From: Kangiella taiwanensis
Lineage (GTDB): Bacteria; Pseudomonadota; Gammaproteobacteria; Enterobacterales; Kangiellaceae
DNA: 64,000 bases
Assembly (NCBI RefSeq): GCF_020005165.1
Contig: NZ_JAHCLT010000003.1
Span: 434,001 to 498,000 of the forward strand
Reading direction: 5' to 3'
Shown: positions 28,127 through 36,167 of the stretch, piece after piece
Numbering within the stretch: position 1 is the stretch's first letter
How the letters are laid out: every line of letters starts with the position of its first letter
Program-made: the position numbers and the translations under genes
The notes under the pieces: model-generated
What the model saw: the letters and a program-made list of their open reading frames with translations, nothing else
Databases searched by the model: none
Told to the model about the DNA's origin: nothing

Positions 28127-29707
28127 TTACTCTGAATCATCAACCGCGCGATCAGGAATAATCCACAAATAATCCGTTAGCGTTAACCCTTTCAAGCATT
28201 CGCTCTCAGGTGTTAAATCATCCAACAACCCTGGGCAATCAGGATTTTGATAACTCGCCGTTCCAGCAGTCTTACCCGTAGGCCAGCCCGCTCGTACATG
28301 ACAGTTACGACAACTGGTAGCGATAGGATGAATCACCCCTTCGATATAAGGATTCACCGCGATATCCACCTTACCATCAGCATTCGCTGGCACAGCATAC
28401 GAATCCGTCAATAAATAATGGTCCCACGGCCCTTGCGCTTGCGGTAGTTCTGGACGATTTTCAGCATAAATACCTTCGTCTGGAGTATCTGACCACCAAA
28501 CGCTCTGTAACGTCCAGCTCGGCAACTCTTTGGTATTCACGTGCATGGCAATCGTCACCAAATAATCACCCACACCAATCGGCTGATTGTTTGCCCAGTA
28601 GCTTGCAGAAGTCAGCACGGCTTTATCTGCCTCATCGAAAGAATCCCAATCCGCTTGAGTAATTTTGTGGTAGTAAAAACTCTCTAAGCCATAAACTGGT
28701 GCATTCGCTGTAACGGTTGGTAATTCTGTTTTGCCAGAATTATCTTTGACCCAATACAAAAACGATACCTCGGCCTGCTGCCCAACTTTCTCGCCACTCG
28801 GATCAACCGCAACCAAAGTATCCCACTTTTCATAACCCGCGTATCCCGTAAAAGTCACAGGGAAATTATCCTTCCAAACAGGAATACCGGTTAAGCCTTC
28901 GGCTTTAACTGGCCAATACATATGCTTAGTCACAATCCACTCAGGACTTAAGTCCAACATCGCCACACCGTCTTGGTGTTTTTTGTTCAAAGTCGATTGT
29001 AAGTACAACTTATCATCGCGAATCTCGTCCATCGCCATACGGCTCAATGACTCTGTCGGAATCAAAATATCACCATTATTCAAAAAATGAGTGCCATCAC
29101 AGGAAATCGAATTTCCCTTACTGTCCTTACAGATCCCTTGTGGAAAGTTTTGAATGACCTGTTGCGGCAAGTCATAGACTGGCGCAGGCGTATCCACGTC
29201 TGGTGCATTCTCTAGGTTTTTTTGAATAACCGATGAGTGACTTTTCTTGGATTTGATTTGATTCTTTTTGGCAACCTTTTTATCGCCAACGGGCTTTGGC
29301 GTAGTATCTTTAAACGCTGCCTTAGTGTTCGGCCAGCTATACCACAGTGGCCAACCTAGCTCTTCTGAAGGCTGCATAATACCTGCCCACAAACTCCAAG
29401 CATGTTGACGAATGACTGCACGATTGCCCTGATCCGTAGCTTCCTGTAGCGCCTTTAAATCCTCCATGTAACCGTAACCATCTGGAAACGGTATATAGTG
29501 ACTGCCTGAAACCGTCTCTTCTTCAATCTCGACTTTGACCTTTTGAGTTGTCAACGTCTCCGTATCACCATTTTTTGTCGTTATGGTTTCAGTAGTCGTT
29601 TGTTCAGAAATGCTCTCTTCCGAGATGGTGGTGTTAGTCTCTTCTTTATTTCCTTGCTCGCATGCGATTAAAACAAAACACGCGACCATCATGCTGAATC
29701 TCAACAT
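28127..29707 (-). CDS. Lipoprotein with single c-type haem motif
   Basis: A 526-residue lipoprotein (lipobox VLIAC, Cys16) with a Thr/Glu-rich linker and a Lys/Ser-rich segment around residues 145-165. A long beta-rich middle follows, and near residue 468 a lone CxxCH haem c site (TSCRNCHVRAGWPTG). No second haem motif is visible. The overall family is unknown to me; it looks like a secreted redox or electron-transfer protein fused to a larger extracellular domain. GGAGGGG lies before ATG and a TATTAT-like -10 about 40 nt upstream. It follows the Vgb-like gene on the same strand, separated by a strong hairpin. Confidence 0.7.
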   Translation of the reverse strand: MLRFSMMVACFVLIACEQGNKEETNTTISEESISEQTTTETITTKNGDTETLTTQKVKVEIEEETVSGSHYIPFPDGYGYMEDLKALQEATDQGNRAVIRQHAWSLWAGIMQPSEELGWPLWYSWPNTKAAFKDTTPKPVGDKKVAKKNQIKSKKSHSSVIQKNLENAPDVDTPAPVYDLPQQVIQNFPQGICKDSKGNSISCDGTHFLNNGDILIPTESLSRMAMDEIRDDKLYLQSTLNKKHQDGVAMLDLSPEWIVTKHMYWPVKAEGLTGIPVWKDNFPVTFTGYAGYEKWDTLVAVDPSGEKVGQQAEVSFLYWVKDNSGKTELPTVTANAPVYGLESFYYHKITQADWDSFDEADKAVLTSASYWANNQPIGVGDYLVTIAMHVNTKELPSWTLQSVWWSDTPDEGIYAENRPELPQAQGPWDHYLLTDSYAVPANADGKVDIAVNPYIEGVIHPIATSCRNCHVRAGWPTGKTAGTASYQNPDCPGLLDDLTPESECLKGLTLTDYLWIIPDRAVDDSE

Positions 29708-29760
29708 AGTCCCCTCCGCTATAATAATAGTTCCTAACCACTCTGTAGCTTAATTGCCAC

Positions 29761-29788
29761 AAAGCAAGGATCCCCAGATCCTTGCTTT
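29761..29788. terminator. Strong hairpin between the Vgb-like and haem-lipoprotein genes
   Basis: A perfect 12-bp stem (AAAGCAAGGATC / GATCCTTGCTTT) with loop CCCA. It lacks a long T tract on either strand, so it is a weak terminator or an attenuator or processing site within the Vgb-like/haem-lipoprotein run. Confidence 0.55.
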
Positions 29789-29882
29789 ATCTTCTACGAA
29801 AGGGAGAATGAGTCAAGCAAATTGTTAATGCATATATGCTTTAAAAACAAAAGGTTATGTAAACTTTATTGACAGGAGATCG

Positions 29883-30941
29883 CTATTGCTTAGGTTTAGA
29901 GTTGGGCTTACCCTTAACAATAAACCCAGTATCGACACCAAACCAAAATTCGTTTTTGGCTTCGTCATAATACATGTGACGCACTGAGCCACCGCTCTCA
30001 ACAATCGTTTTACTGACAAACGCTTTTGAGTCCGTGTCAAAACCCAGCATCACGTTAGGGTAAGGCCCAGTTTCCGCAAACCAAATATGCCCTTCGCTAT
30101 CCAAGACCGTGCCGTAAGGCTGACTGTCATGACCGTTTGGCGATAACCACTCCGTAAATTTTTCAGTTTCAGGGTTATACTGCCCTAAATAGCCGCGGTT
30201 AAAGTCTACATACCACACCGAGTCATCAGAGGTGACTTCCAAGCGACGCGGGCGCGCCTTTTCGCGAGGAATATCGACCTCTTTCAACACCATCGTTTTC
30301 GGATCAACCGTCGCCAGTTTATTGGTGCCGACCATCACCACCCAAGGCTCGCCTTTTGAATTCAGCTTAATGCCATAAGGACGCGAACCTTTTTCCGTGC
30401 CTTTTACAAAACGCACTTCGCCCGACTCAACATCTAAGTACCCAATCACGTTCGAATGTTGTGCAGTAAACCAAATGTTTTCATCCTTATCGAAAATCAA
30501 GGTATGAGGATCTTTAATCGCTTGCGGCATTGAGAACTGCTCAATATCACCAGTCTCAGGATCGATTCTACCGATATGAGCATTTTGATTACCCGCATAC
30601 CAAACGCCACCATCGCTGGCCACGATTAAATTATGCGGATGAGAACCGTCTGGAACCGAAAACTGCTTCATTTCCCCAGTCTCTGGATTCAAACGAGCAA
30701 TATAATTCCCCGCCTGCCCACAAAACCACACCATACCATCAGGCGCCACCGCAGGATCACGCGGACGACCGCCCCACTCGACTTCAAAAGGCTCGAATTC
30801 TAATAGTGACGGTAAAGACGAACTGTCTTCAGCTGAAGGCATTTCAGTTTCGGAAGCACCAGCCACCGAACTCAAAGCCAAACTTGATACAAACAGCAGC
30901 GAAGAAACCACCGCAGGAAAAACTAAATAACGACGAAACAT
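29883..30941 (-). CDS. Vgb/streptogramin-lyase-like beta-propeller, secreted
   Basis: A 352-residue protein with a signal peptide (VSSLLFVSSLALSSVAGA). It has about seven propeller blades, each carrying W-F/Y-x-G/E-type repeats: VWFCGQAGNYIARLNPETGE, VWYAGNQNAHIGRIDPETGD, IWFTAQHSNVIGYLDVESGE and HIWFAETGPYPN. This is the virginiamycin B lyase/SMP-30-like propeller. Environmental homologues with a signal peptide are rarely antibiotic-inactivating. GGAG precedes ATG. It sits just upstream of the mono-haem lipoprotein, suggesting they act together in the envelope. Confidence 0.8.
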   Translation of the reverse strand: MFRRYLVFPAVVSSLLFVSSLALSSVAGASETEMPSAEDSSSLPSLLEFEPFEVEWGGRPRDPAVAPDGMVWFCGQAGNYIARLNPETGEMKQFSVPDGSHPHNLIVASDGGVWYAGNQNAHIGRIDPETGDIEQFSMPQAIKDPHTLIFDKDENIWFTAQHSNVIGYLDVESGEVRFVKGTEKGSRPYGIKLNSKGEPWVVMVGTNKLATVDPKTMVLKEVDIPREKARPRRLEVTSDDSVWYVDFNRGYLGQYNPETEKFTEWLSPNGHDSQPYGTVLDSEGHIWFAETGPYPNVMLGFDTDSKAFVSKTIVESGGSVRHMYYDEAKNEFWFGVDTGFIVKGKPNSKPKQ

Positions 30942-31052
30942 ACTGACTCCATGGTTAAAAAGCTTAGAGCCAGTATAGGGATTTAGCTATTAAGTAGCAA
31001 AGCGCCACTTAACAAACTTGAAGTTTACCAATAGTTAGAAATGACAACTCCA

Positions 31053-31125
31053 CGTAGCCTCGATTAACTTCAGCGTAATCGAGGTTCCCTTCTACTTAAA
31101 ACCTCGAAGTCTCTTCGAGGCTACG
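31053..31125. repeat. Nested inverted-repeat element
   Basis: The outer arms CGTAGCCTCGA (31053-31063) and TCGAGGCTACG (31115-31125) enclose two internal hairpins: CCTCGATTA/TAATCGAGG (31058-31084) and CCTCGAAG-TCT-CTTCGAGG (31102-31120). All four arms share the CCTCGA core, so several alternative folds are possible. It lies in the 262-bp gap between the membrane-protein gene and the Vgb-like gene. Confidence 0.7.
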
Positions 31126-31142
31126 CCCTCTAAAGCGCTGTC

Positions 31143-31163
31143 ATCCTGAACTAGATTCAGGAT
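31143..31163. repeat. REP-like hairpin (second family)
   Basis: ATCCTGAA-CTAGA-TTCAGGAT, in the context GTCATCCTGAA…, resembles a widespread proteobacterial palindromic repeat. A degenerate half copy (CACCCTGAACGAATTCGGG) is at about 49168-49186. Confidence 0.6.
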
Positions 31164-31202
31164 CCAGCGAGCTTATAGACAAATGGCGCGTCACGACGCA
31201 CC

Positions 31203-31916
31203 CTACTCTTTTAAGTTTTCCTTAAACTGATGAACAATACGATGACCATTTAACTCAATAGTCTCAGTCTGACCATTGTAGATACTAATCCTTGAAGAAC
31301 TTCTGCCCACTATCATCCCAGATAACACTAACTCAGAACCGTCATAAACAAAAGTACAATCGTGTTTGGTATTTGGAATTTCAGGTTTACAGGCTGTATA
31401 ACTCGCCTTTTTAGTATCTACAGAGTATTTAGCAAACCGATATCCAACTAAGCTAATAGTAGAAGCGACTAGTGCGATATAAACAATAATAGCAAAAGTA
31501 GTAGTCAAAATACCTGCTGTAAGCATAGGCAGAACAGTATATTCAAATTTTTTATTCTTTAGATTTCTCCGAAACCACAGCCTAATTTTATTTTTGTGGT
31601 CTTTTTCTTTAGGAGATCTAACAGCATTATCAAAGAAAATATAGACAGTGATAAAAACAACCAATAAAACAAGTGTAATCACATAAAACTGCCAGCTCCT
31701 ATCAATCAGCCATAAAAAGCTCAGTAGAATAAACTCACCAGCCTTTTGCACTCCAAGAGCAATATATTCATGAAAAGAAGCACTAGAAATTGCTTGGTCT
31801 ACGCCAAACTCACTATAAAACGTATGTGAATACTGCCAACCCACAAGGTAAAAGTAAGGAGCAATCATCCCTGCAAGAATTACCAACCAACGCTTAGTCC
31901 ACTTTTTTTTTATCAA
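31203..31916 (-). CDS. Four-helix membrane protein of unknown function
   Basis: A 237-residue protein with four predicted transmembrane helices: near residues 10-27, LLSFLWLIDRSWQFYV/ITLVLLVVFITVYIFF, then LPMLTAGILTTTFAIIVYIA and onward to about 160. A basic cytoplasmic loop and a C-terminal beta-rich domain (SELVLSGMIVGRSSSRISIY) follow. I do not recognise it. The start is TTG, set by AAGGA 7 nt upstream. It follows the PD-(D/E)XK-type gene by 56 nt on the same strand. Both are clearly AT-richer (about a third GC by eye) than their neighbours, suggesting joint acquisition. Confidence 0.65.
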   Translation of the reverse strand: MIKKKWTKRWLVILAGMIAPYFYLVGWQYSHTFYSEFGVDQAISSASFHEYIALGVQKAGEFILLSFLWLIDRSWQFYVITLVLLVVFITVYIFFDNAVRSPKEKDHKNKIRLWFRRNLKNKKFEYTVLPMLTAGILTTTFAIIVYIALVASTISLVGYRFAKYSVDTKKASYTACKPEIPNTKHDCTFVYDGSELVLSGMIVGRSSSRISIYNGQTETIELNGHRIVHQFKENLKE

Positions 31917-31972
31917 AGCAATATCCTTTTAAGCATTATAAATGTACTCTGCCCTCCATTTGTTTTTTTCAT

Positions 31973-33439
31973 TTATTTAGACTTTGCATTAGAAGCTGAG
32001 GCCTTATTATCTGATGCATCTATTAATACTAATCTCTTACTCTCCTTTAAGCCAAGATCCTTAAGAATTTTACGAACTCTGGTAAACTCTTTATCGTTAA
32101 AATAAATAATCACTTTTATAGACTGCTTTGTATTATTTGCATCTTCGTAAATCGCCACTTGGTTTTCCAAATTCTGCTTTAACTTAGTATTTTTTGCTAA
32201 TTTAAACTCTACTAGGGTGGCATCATTAGAGCCCCTTGAGATTTTATAGTCTACAGGCCCCCTACCATTATTGACTTCACTATTAACATCATCTTTAGAA
32301 GCATACCAAGTTAGTCTGAACATAATTTGTAGGTCTGATTCTCTATGAATTGGCTCCCCACTAACATAAAACATTCGATATCCATCATTATTTTCTATAA
32401 CCTGCTTAAGGTACATTACTCTACTGTAAGCTTCTTCAAAAGTATTTGTTCCTTTTTCATAAAACGCGGTATTCTTATTTAAGAGTTCAGAAAAGCTTTT
32501 TACTTCTCTAATAAATCTTTGCTCAGCCTGCGATACTTTTTGATCACTTATGTTTTTCGCCTTATCTGCATTAACTTCTTTATAAAGAATATAATAATCG
32601 ATGAGCTCTGGAAATTTTCTTAAAGTTCTTATAACACCATCTTTGATTTCTTTATTAGTAGCTTCGGCAAGGGGCAATTGTCGCAGTAGATACTCGTTCA
32701 TATTCGAACGTAACTGCTCGTTAGGAACAGTTTCAATAATTTCATCAAAGTCACCCACGATATCGTTCTTACTAATCCATGAATCATCTTTTGTAAGAAT
32801 ATCCTTAGGTGTTAAAAGTACGTAATCTCCATCTATATAAGGCAATAAGAACTCTTTATGTTTCCACCTTCTCAACTTATAGTCAAAGATACAATGAGCA
32901 ACTTTTTTACGTTTTAAGAGCTTTGAATCGATATGTTTTTTTGCAAACTTTTCCGTATAACTACATAAAAAATCCTTCATTAAGTTAGTCGTAAAATCAC
33001 TTATACTATCTTTACCTATCCCAGCTCGAATGAGACATAGCTTTTCAAGATGACTCGACTTAGTAATACTTTCATTTCCAAAGCTTGTGAAAATCGTATT
33101 TAAGCTTTCATGTAATGATCTAGCGAACTTCAAACCTAAACCAGATCCTCCATTGCCAACTAAACTGTATCCAAGCCAGTTTTGCTTTACTTCAGGAAAC
33201 ATATACCAACTTTTAAGCAATCCCTTATCTATCTCTCTCCCCTGAGAAATTTCCCTTAAAAAAGACAAATAGTCGATCATATTTTTGTGTATCTCTTGAT
33301 AGCTTTGTTTATCGCTGCTAAATAAGAGGAAGGGGTCTATGAATAACGGGACATCATTAATCAAAGAAATATTAAAAGCACCATATTCATCTAATACTTC
33401 ACTATTGACGTTAAAATAATCAGAAAAGTATATTTTCAT
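31973..33439 (-). CDS. Putative PD-(D/E)XK nuclease-fold protein
   Basis: A 488-residue cytoplasmic protein. Near the C-terminus GRGPVDYKIS (Asp397) is followed after 13 residues by LVEFKLAKN (Glu411, Lys413), then LENQVAIYEDANN. This is the D…ExK plus Q-helix arrangement of the PD-(D/E)XK nuclease fold. The N-terminus (IYFSDYFNVNSEVLDEYGAF, PLFIDPFLLF) is conserved-looking but unassigned. The fold is common in restriction and anti-phage proteins, so a defence role is possible but not shown. ATG at 33439 has AAGGA 6 nt upstream; an in-frame ATG 23 codons earlier has none. AT-rich and paired with the four-helix membrane protein. Confidence 0.65.
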   Translation of the reverse strand: MKIYFSDYFNVNSEVLDEYGAFNISLINDVPLFIDPFLLFSSDKQSYQEIHKNMIDYLSFLREISQGREIDKGLLKSWYMFPEVKQNWLGYSLVGNGGSGLGLKFARSLHESLNTIFTSFGNESITKSSHLEKLCLIRAGIGKDSISDFTTNLMKDFLCSYTEKFAKKHIDSKLLKRKKVAHCIFDYKLRRWKHKEFLLPYIDGDYVLLTPKDILTKDDSWISKNDIVGDFDEIIETVPNEQLRSNMNEYLLRQLPLAEATNKEIKDGVIRTLRKFPELIDYYILYKEVNADKAKNISDQKVSQAEQRFIREVKSFSELLNKNTAFYEKGTNTFEEAYSRVMYLKQVIENNDGYRMFYVSGEPIHRESDLQIMFRLTWYASKDDVNSEVNNGRGPVDYKISRGSNDATLVEFKLAKNTKLKQNLENQVAIYEDANNTKQSIKVIIYFNDKEFTRVRKILKDLGLKESKRLVLIDASDNKASASNAKSK

Positions 33440-33544
33440 TGTCTGTCCTTGAAATTTTATTTTGTGAACTATCGCACAAAAAAAGCCACAAGACAAATGT
33501 GGCCTCAATGCAAATATGACTTACATATCAGCTTTTTAGGGAAG

Positions 33545-34711
33545 TTATTTCCACACTTCCTTCATCAAGTTGTATGCGTTTAAACCCAAGACTTTTTCAA
33601 TACGAGTACTGCTGTGGCCTCTATCCGCTAACTTATTGGCGAGTTTGTAGAATTGGTCGGGGCCTACAATATCTGGCATAAAGTTTAGGTTGCCGATCTT
33701 TTCGCCTGCAGCTGCAGCGCCGTTGTCTAAACGGTGTTGCGTCATTTTGTCAGTGCTTTGTTGGACTTTTTCCATGTCGTCGATTCCTGTGTAACCACCA
33801 TCGGTGCCAATCGAAACATGGTCTTCGCCACAGACGTTTATCGCGTGTTCGATATGTGCGACAAGGTGATCCGAGTTGGCTTTGCTGTTGGGCGCTAAGA
33901 ACGGCATAAAGTAGACGCCGAACAAACCACCTCTGTCCGCGAGCAGTCGTAATTCTTTGTCAGTTTTGTTTCGCGGGAAGTCTGCTAACGCACGACAACC
34001 ACTATGGCTAATGGTTACAGGCGCTTTACTCGCGGCTAATGCTTCTAGGCAAGTTCGTTCTCCGCTGTGACTTAAATCGATAAGTACATTCGACTCGTTC
34101 ATCTTTTCAACGACCTTGTGGCCAAACTCAGTCAGTGGCAAGCGTGGATTGGTATTCGCCCCGCCACCGATCTGATTCTGGCCGTTATAGGTTAACTGCA
34201 TGGTTAAGACGCCAAGGTGCTTAAAGGTATCAATATGATCGAGGTTATCGCCAATGACGTGGCTGTTTTGAAATCCTAAGGTCACCGCGACTTTATTGTC
34301 TTTTTGCGCCTGCTCAATGTCGTTAAAGGTTCTAACAAGCGTCAGCACGTCTGAATTGGCATCTATCAGTTTTTGGTGCTGACTTAAAATCGTTACCGCC
34401 TGCTCGAAAGCATCATCCCCTGGATACGCAGGAAAAGGCGCGCCTGTGGTCTGTCGATAACAGCTTAATCCACTCGCCAATACATCCCTTCGCAAGCGCT
34501 CCGTCATGCGCCAGTTGTCTTGAATACCGCCTGTTGGGTCGTTGATGTCATACAACACACCTAAGCCATCAAACACAAACCAATCGTTGTATTGCTCGCG
34601 ACTGATGCGCGTAGCACTTGATGTAGATGCAAACGCCCCACCAGAGCTAAGATTTACGCCAACTGCCGCAGCGGCTAGCGCCGTATTCGTCATAAAAGTG
34701 CGTCTATTCAT
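33545..34711 (-). CDS. M19 membrane-dipeptidase family protein, Tat-exported
   Basis: A 388-residue zinc dipeptidase of the renal dipeptidase family. The N-terminus MNRRTFMTNTALAAAA is a twin-arginine signal, predicting folded export to the periplasm. Metal and family motifs include WFVFDGLGVLYD (the usual His-Asp pair partly replaced), LIDLSHSGERTCLEAL, PVTISHSGCRALADFPRN and SIGTDGGYTG. Members cleave dipeptides, including some D-amino-acid ones. ATG at 34711 has AAGGA upstream and opens the Tat signal. It is divergent from a MarR regulator that probably controls it through the palindrome at 34778-34797. Confidence 0.88.
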   Translation of the reverse strand: MNRRTFMTNTALAAAAVGVNLSSGGAFASTSSATRISREQYNDWFVFDGLGVLYDINDPTGGIQDNWRMTERLRRDVLASGLSCYRQTTGAPFPAYPGDDAFEQAVTILSQHQKLIDANSDVLTLVRTFNDIEQAQKDNKVAVTLGFQNSHVIGDNLDHIDTFKHLGVLTMQLTYNGQNQIGGGANTNPRLPLTEFGHKVVEKMNESNVLIDLSHSGERTCLEALAASKAPVTISHSGCRALADFPRNKTDKELRLLADRGGLFGVYFMPFLAPNSKANSDHLVAHIEHAINVCGEDHVSIGTDGGYTGIDDMEKVQQSTDKMTQHRLDNGAAAAGEKIGNLNFMPDIVGPDQFYKLANKLADRGHSSTRIEKVLGLNAYNLMKEVWK

Positions 34712-34777
34712 GGTTTCGTCCTTAATGGAGGTTAACTGTCTATTGCTACAATCTACTGCTACAAGCAACAACATTGC

Positions 34778-34797
34778 AACATATTGCGCAACATGTT
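34778..34797. promoter_or_regulatory. Candidate MarR operator between dipeptidase and marR genes
   Basis: AACAT-AT-TGCGCA-AC-ATGTT has AACAT/ATGTT arms around a perfect TTGCGCAA palindrome (34784-34791). It is centred in the divergent 134-bp intergenic region, where autorepression and control of the dipeptidase would be expected. Confidence 0.45.
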
Positions 34798-34845
34798 ACA
34801 TTTGTTTTTGCAATTAAGTCAACTTTATAGAATTTGAGCTAGAGT

Positions 34846-35322
34846 ATGTATTCAAAAGACGGCATAAACGGTAAGGCGCTATTAGGCAAACGAGCGGAAG
34901 ATCTCAGTAACCTCATCGAAGAACAAAGCCAGCCCATATTCGACAGCTTAGGCATTATCGTTCCAATTAAGTCCTGCTCCACCCTACTCAGCCTATTCGA
35001 GCTACAACAAGCCTCCGTCACCGATCTCGCGCGTCAACTCGACCAATCACACCAATTGGTCAAACAAAAGCTACCAAAACTTCTAAAGCTCGAGGTTATA
35101 CAACAATCTCCAGACAAAGAAGACAAAAGACGCACCCTCTACTCGCTAACGCCCGAAGGCTTAGTCCAAAGTAAAAAGATTAAAGAGTACTTAATGCTAT
35201 CGGAAAAGCTCGTCGACAGCATTTCAAAAGACATCGGCGTCGATATCTTCGACGCCATTGATAACGCGATAAAAGCTATGAAAGAAAGAAGTTTGCTGGA
35301 TAGGTTTAACAACTCCCTATAG
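34846..35322 (+). CDS. MarR family transcriptional regulator
   Basis: A 158-residue winged-helix regulator. The recognition region reads QQASVTDLARQLDQSHQLVKQK followed by the wing QQSPDKEDKRRTLYSLTPEG, typical of MarR (D-x-R-wing). N- and C-terminal helices form the dimer interface. The ligand is unknown. It is divergent from the Tat-type dipeptidase, which suggests it controls uptake or breakdown of a peptide or a peptide-like compound. It converges with the thioredoxin-like lipoprotein gene 10 bp away. Confidence 0.85.
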   Translation: MYSKDGINGKALLGKRAEDLSNLIEEQSQPIFDSLGIIVPIKSCSTLLSLFELQQASVTDLARQLDQSHQLVKQKLPKLLKLEVIQQSPDKEDKRRTLYSLTPEGLVQSKKIKEYLMLSEKLVDSISKDIGVDIFDAIDNAIKAMKERSLLDRFNNSL

Positions 35323-35332
35323 ACTCAATAAC

Positions 35333-36079
35333 CTATTCCGCTGGTTGTATAGCTTTCTGACTACCTTTTCCTGCAGATAATAATTCATCAATTAGCTTAG
35401 GTACGCGAGCATAAAAACTGAGCTTACTAAGCTCTTGATCCGATAAATGCCGATTATCATCCATATAGATAATATTCGTTTGGACCATCACTTCCTCCAG
35501 GCTAGTTACCTTTACAATTTTCTTATCAGTGGAGAGGTAATAAGTTGTTGGATAACTGATATTCCTAACACCTGAAATAAGTTCCCCATACCCACCATCT
35601 AAATCAGTTGTATTATCATCGGTTACGCTAATTACAGTAATATTGTCATTAAACGGGCCATATAGCTTTGGAAATTTTTGTTCCATCATGCTTGATGCGT
35701 ACGGTGCTTGTTTATGTAAAACAATAAACTTAATTTCATCGGAGTACTTCTCAGCCATATCATTGATGTATTCTTTTTCCCTAAGAGACTGCCCCAAAGA
35801 ATCTGAAAAAGTATGTAAATATATTGGCTTCTTAATTGTACTCAGATCAATTTTTTTACTGCCAGACGCTATGACAAGAGGAGAAAAAGTATCCCCTATA
35901 ACTCTTTTGTCGAAACACTCCTGTACCGGGTTAGAAGTATAGTTAATTTTAAAGGTCTTTTTAGAGGCTTCATGAACCTCCGTTATACACTCTGATATCT
36001 TTTCGGAATATGGAGGTTCTTCGACACAAGCAGTTAACAACCATGAGCCAACAATTAAGGCTGCGATTTTCTTTATCAT
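35333..36079 (-). CDS. Thioredoxin-fold-like lipoprotein lacking CXXC
   Basis: A 248-residue lipoprotein (lipobox LLTAC, Cys18) with a thioredoxin/redoxin-like pattern. A strand KPIYLHTFSDSLGQSLREKE takes the place of the usual WCxxC loop, then come EIKFIVLHKQAPYASS and a cis-proline-like SYPTTYYLSTDKKIVKV. The active-site cysteines are absent; Ser/Asp occupy the position. It is probably a non-catalytic or divergent redoxin in the envelope. AAGGA lies 7 nt before ATG. Codon use is AT-rich, as in the preceding accessory genes. Confidence 0.6.
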   Translation of the reverse strand: MIKKIAALIVGSWLLTACVEEPPYSEKISECITEVHEASKKTFKINYTSNPVQECFDKRVIGDTFSPLVIASGSKKIDLSTIKKPIYLHTFSDSLGQSLREKEYINDMAEKYSDEIKFIVLHKQAPYASSMMEQKFPKLYGPFNDNITVISVTDDNTTDLDGGYGELISGVRNISYPTTYYLSTDKKIVKVTSLEEVMVQTNIIYMDDNRHLSDQELSKLSFYARVPKLIDELLSAGKGSQKAIQPAE

Positions 36080-36167
36080 TACATTTCCTTATTACAATAG
36101 ACAAAACAACTCGCAGCAACTTTTGGTTAGAAACTCGCTTAGAGTTATACTTTATTAATTACAGTTT

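Noticed and set aside
29803..29832. Six-codon ORF with AAAGGGAGA before ATG
   Set aside because: Six residues are too few to support a gene, and nothing else marks it.
29883..30941. Streptogramin resistance by the Vgb-like protein
   Set aside because: It is a secreted environmental homologue paired with a haem lipoprotein; no resistance context is seen and active-site residues could not be confirmed.
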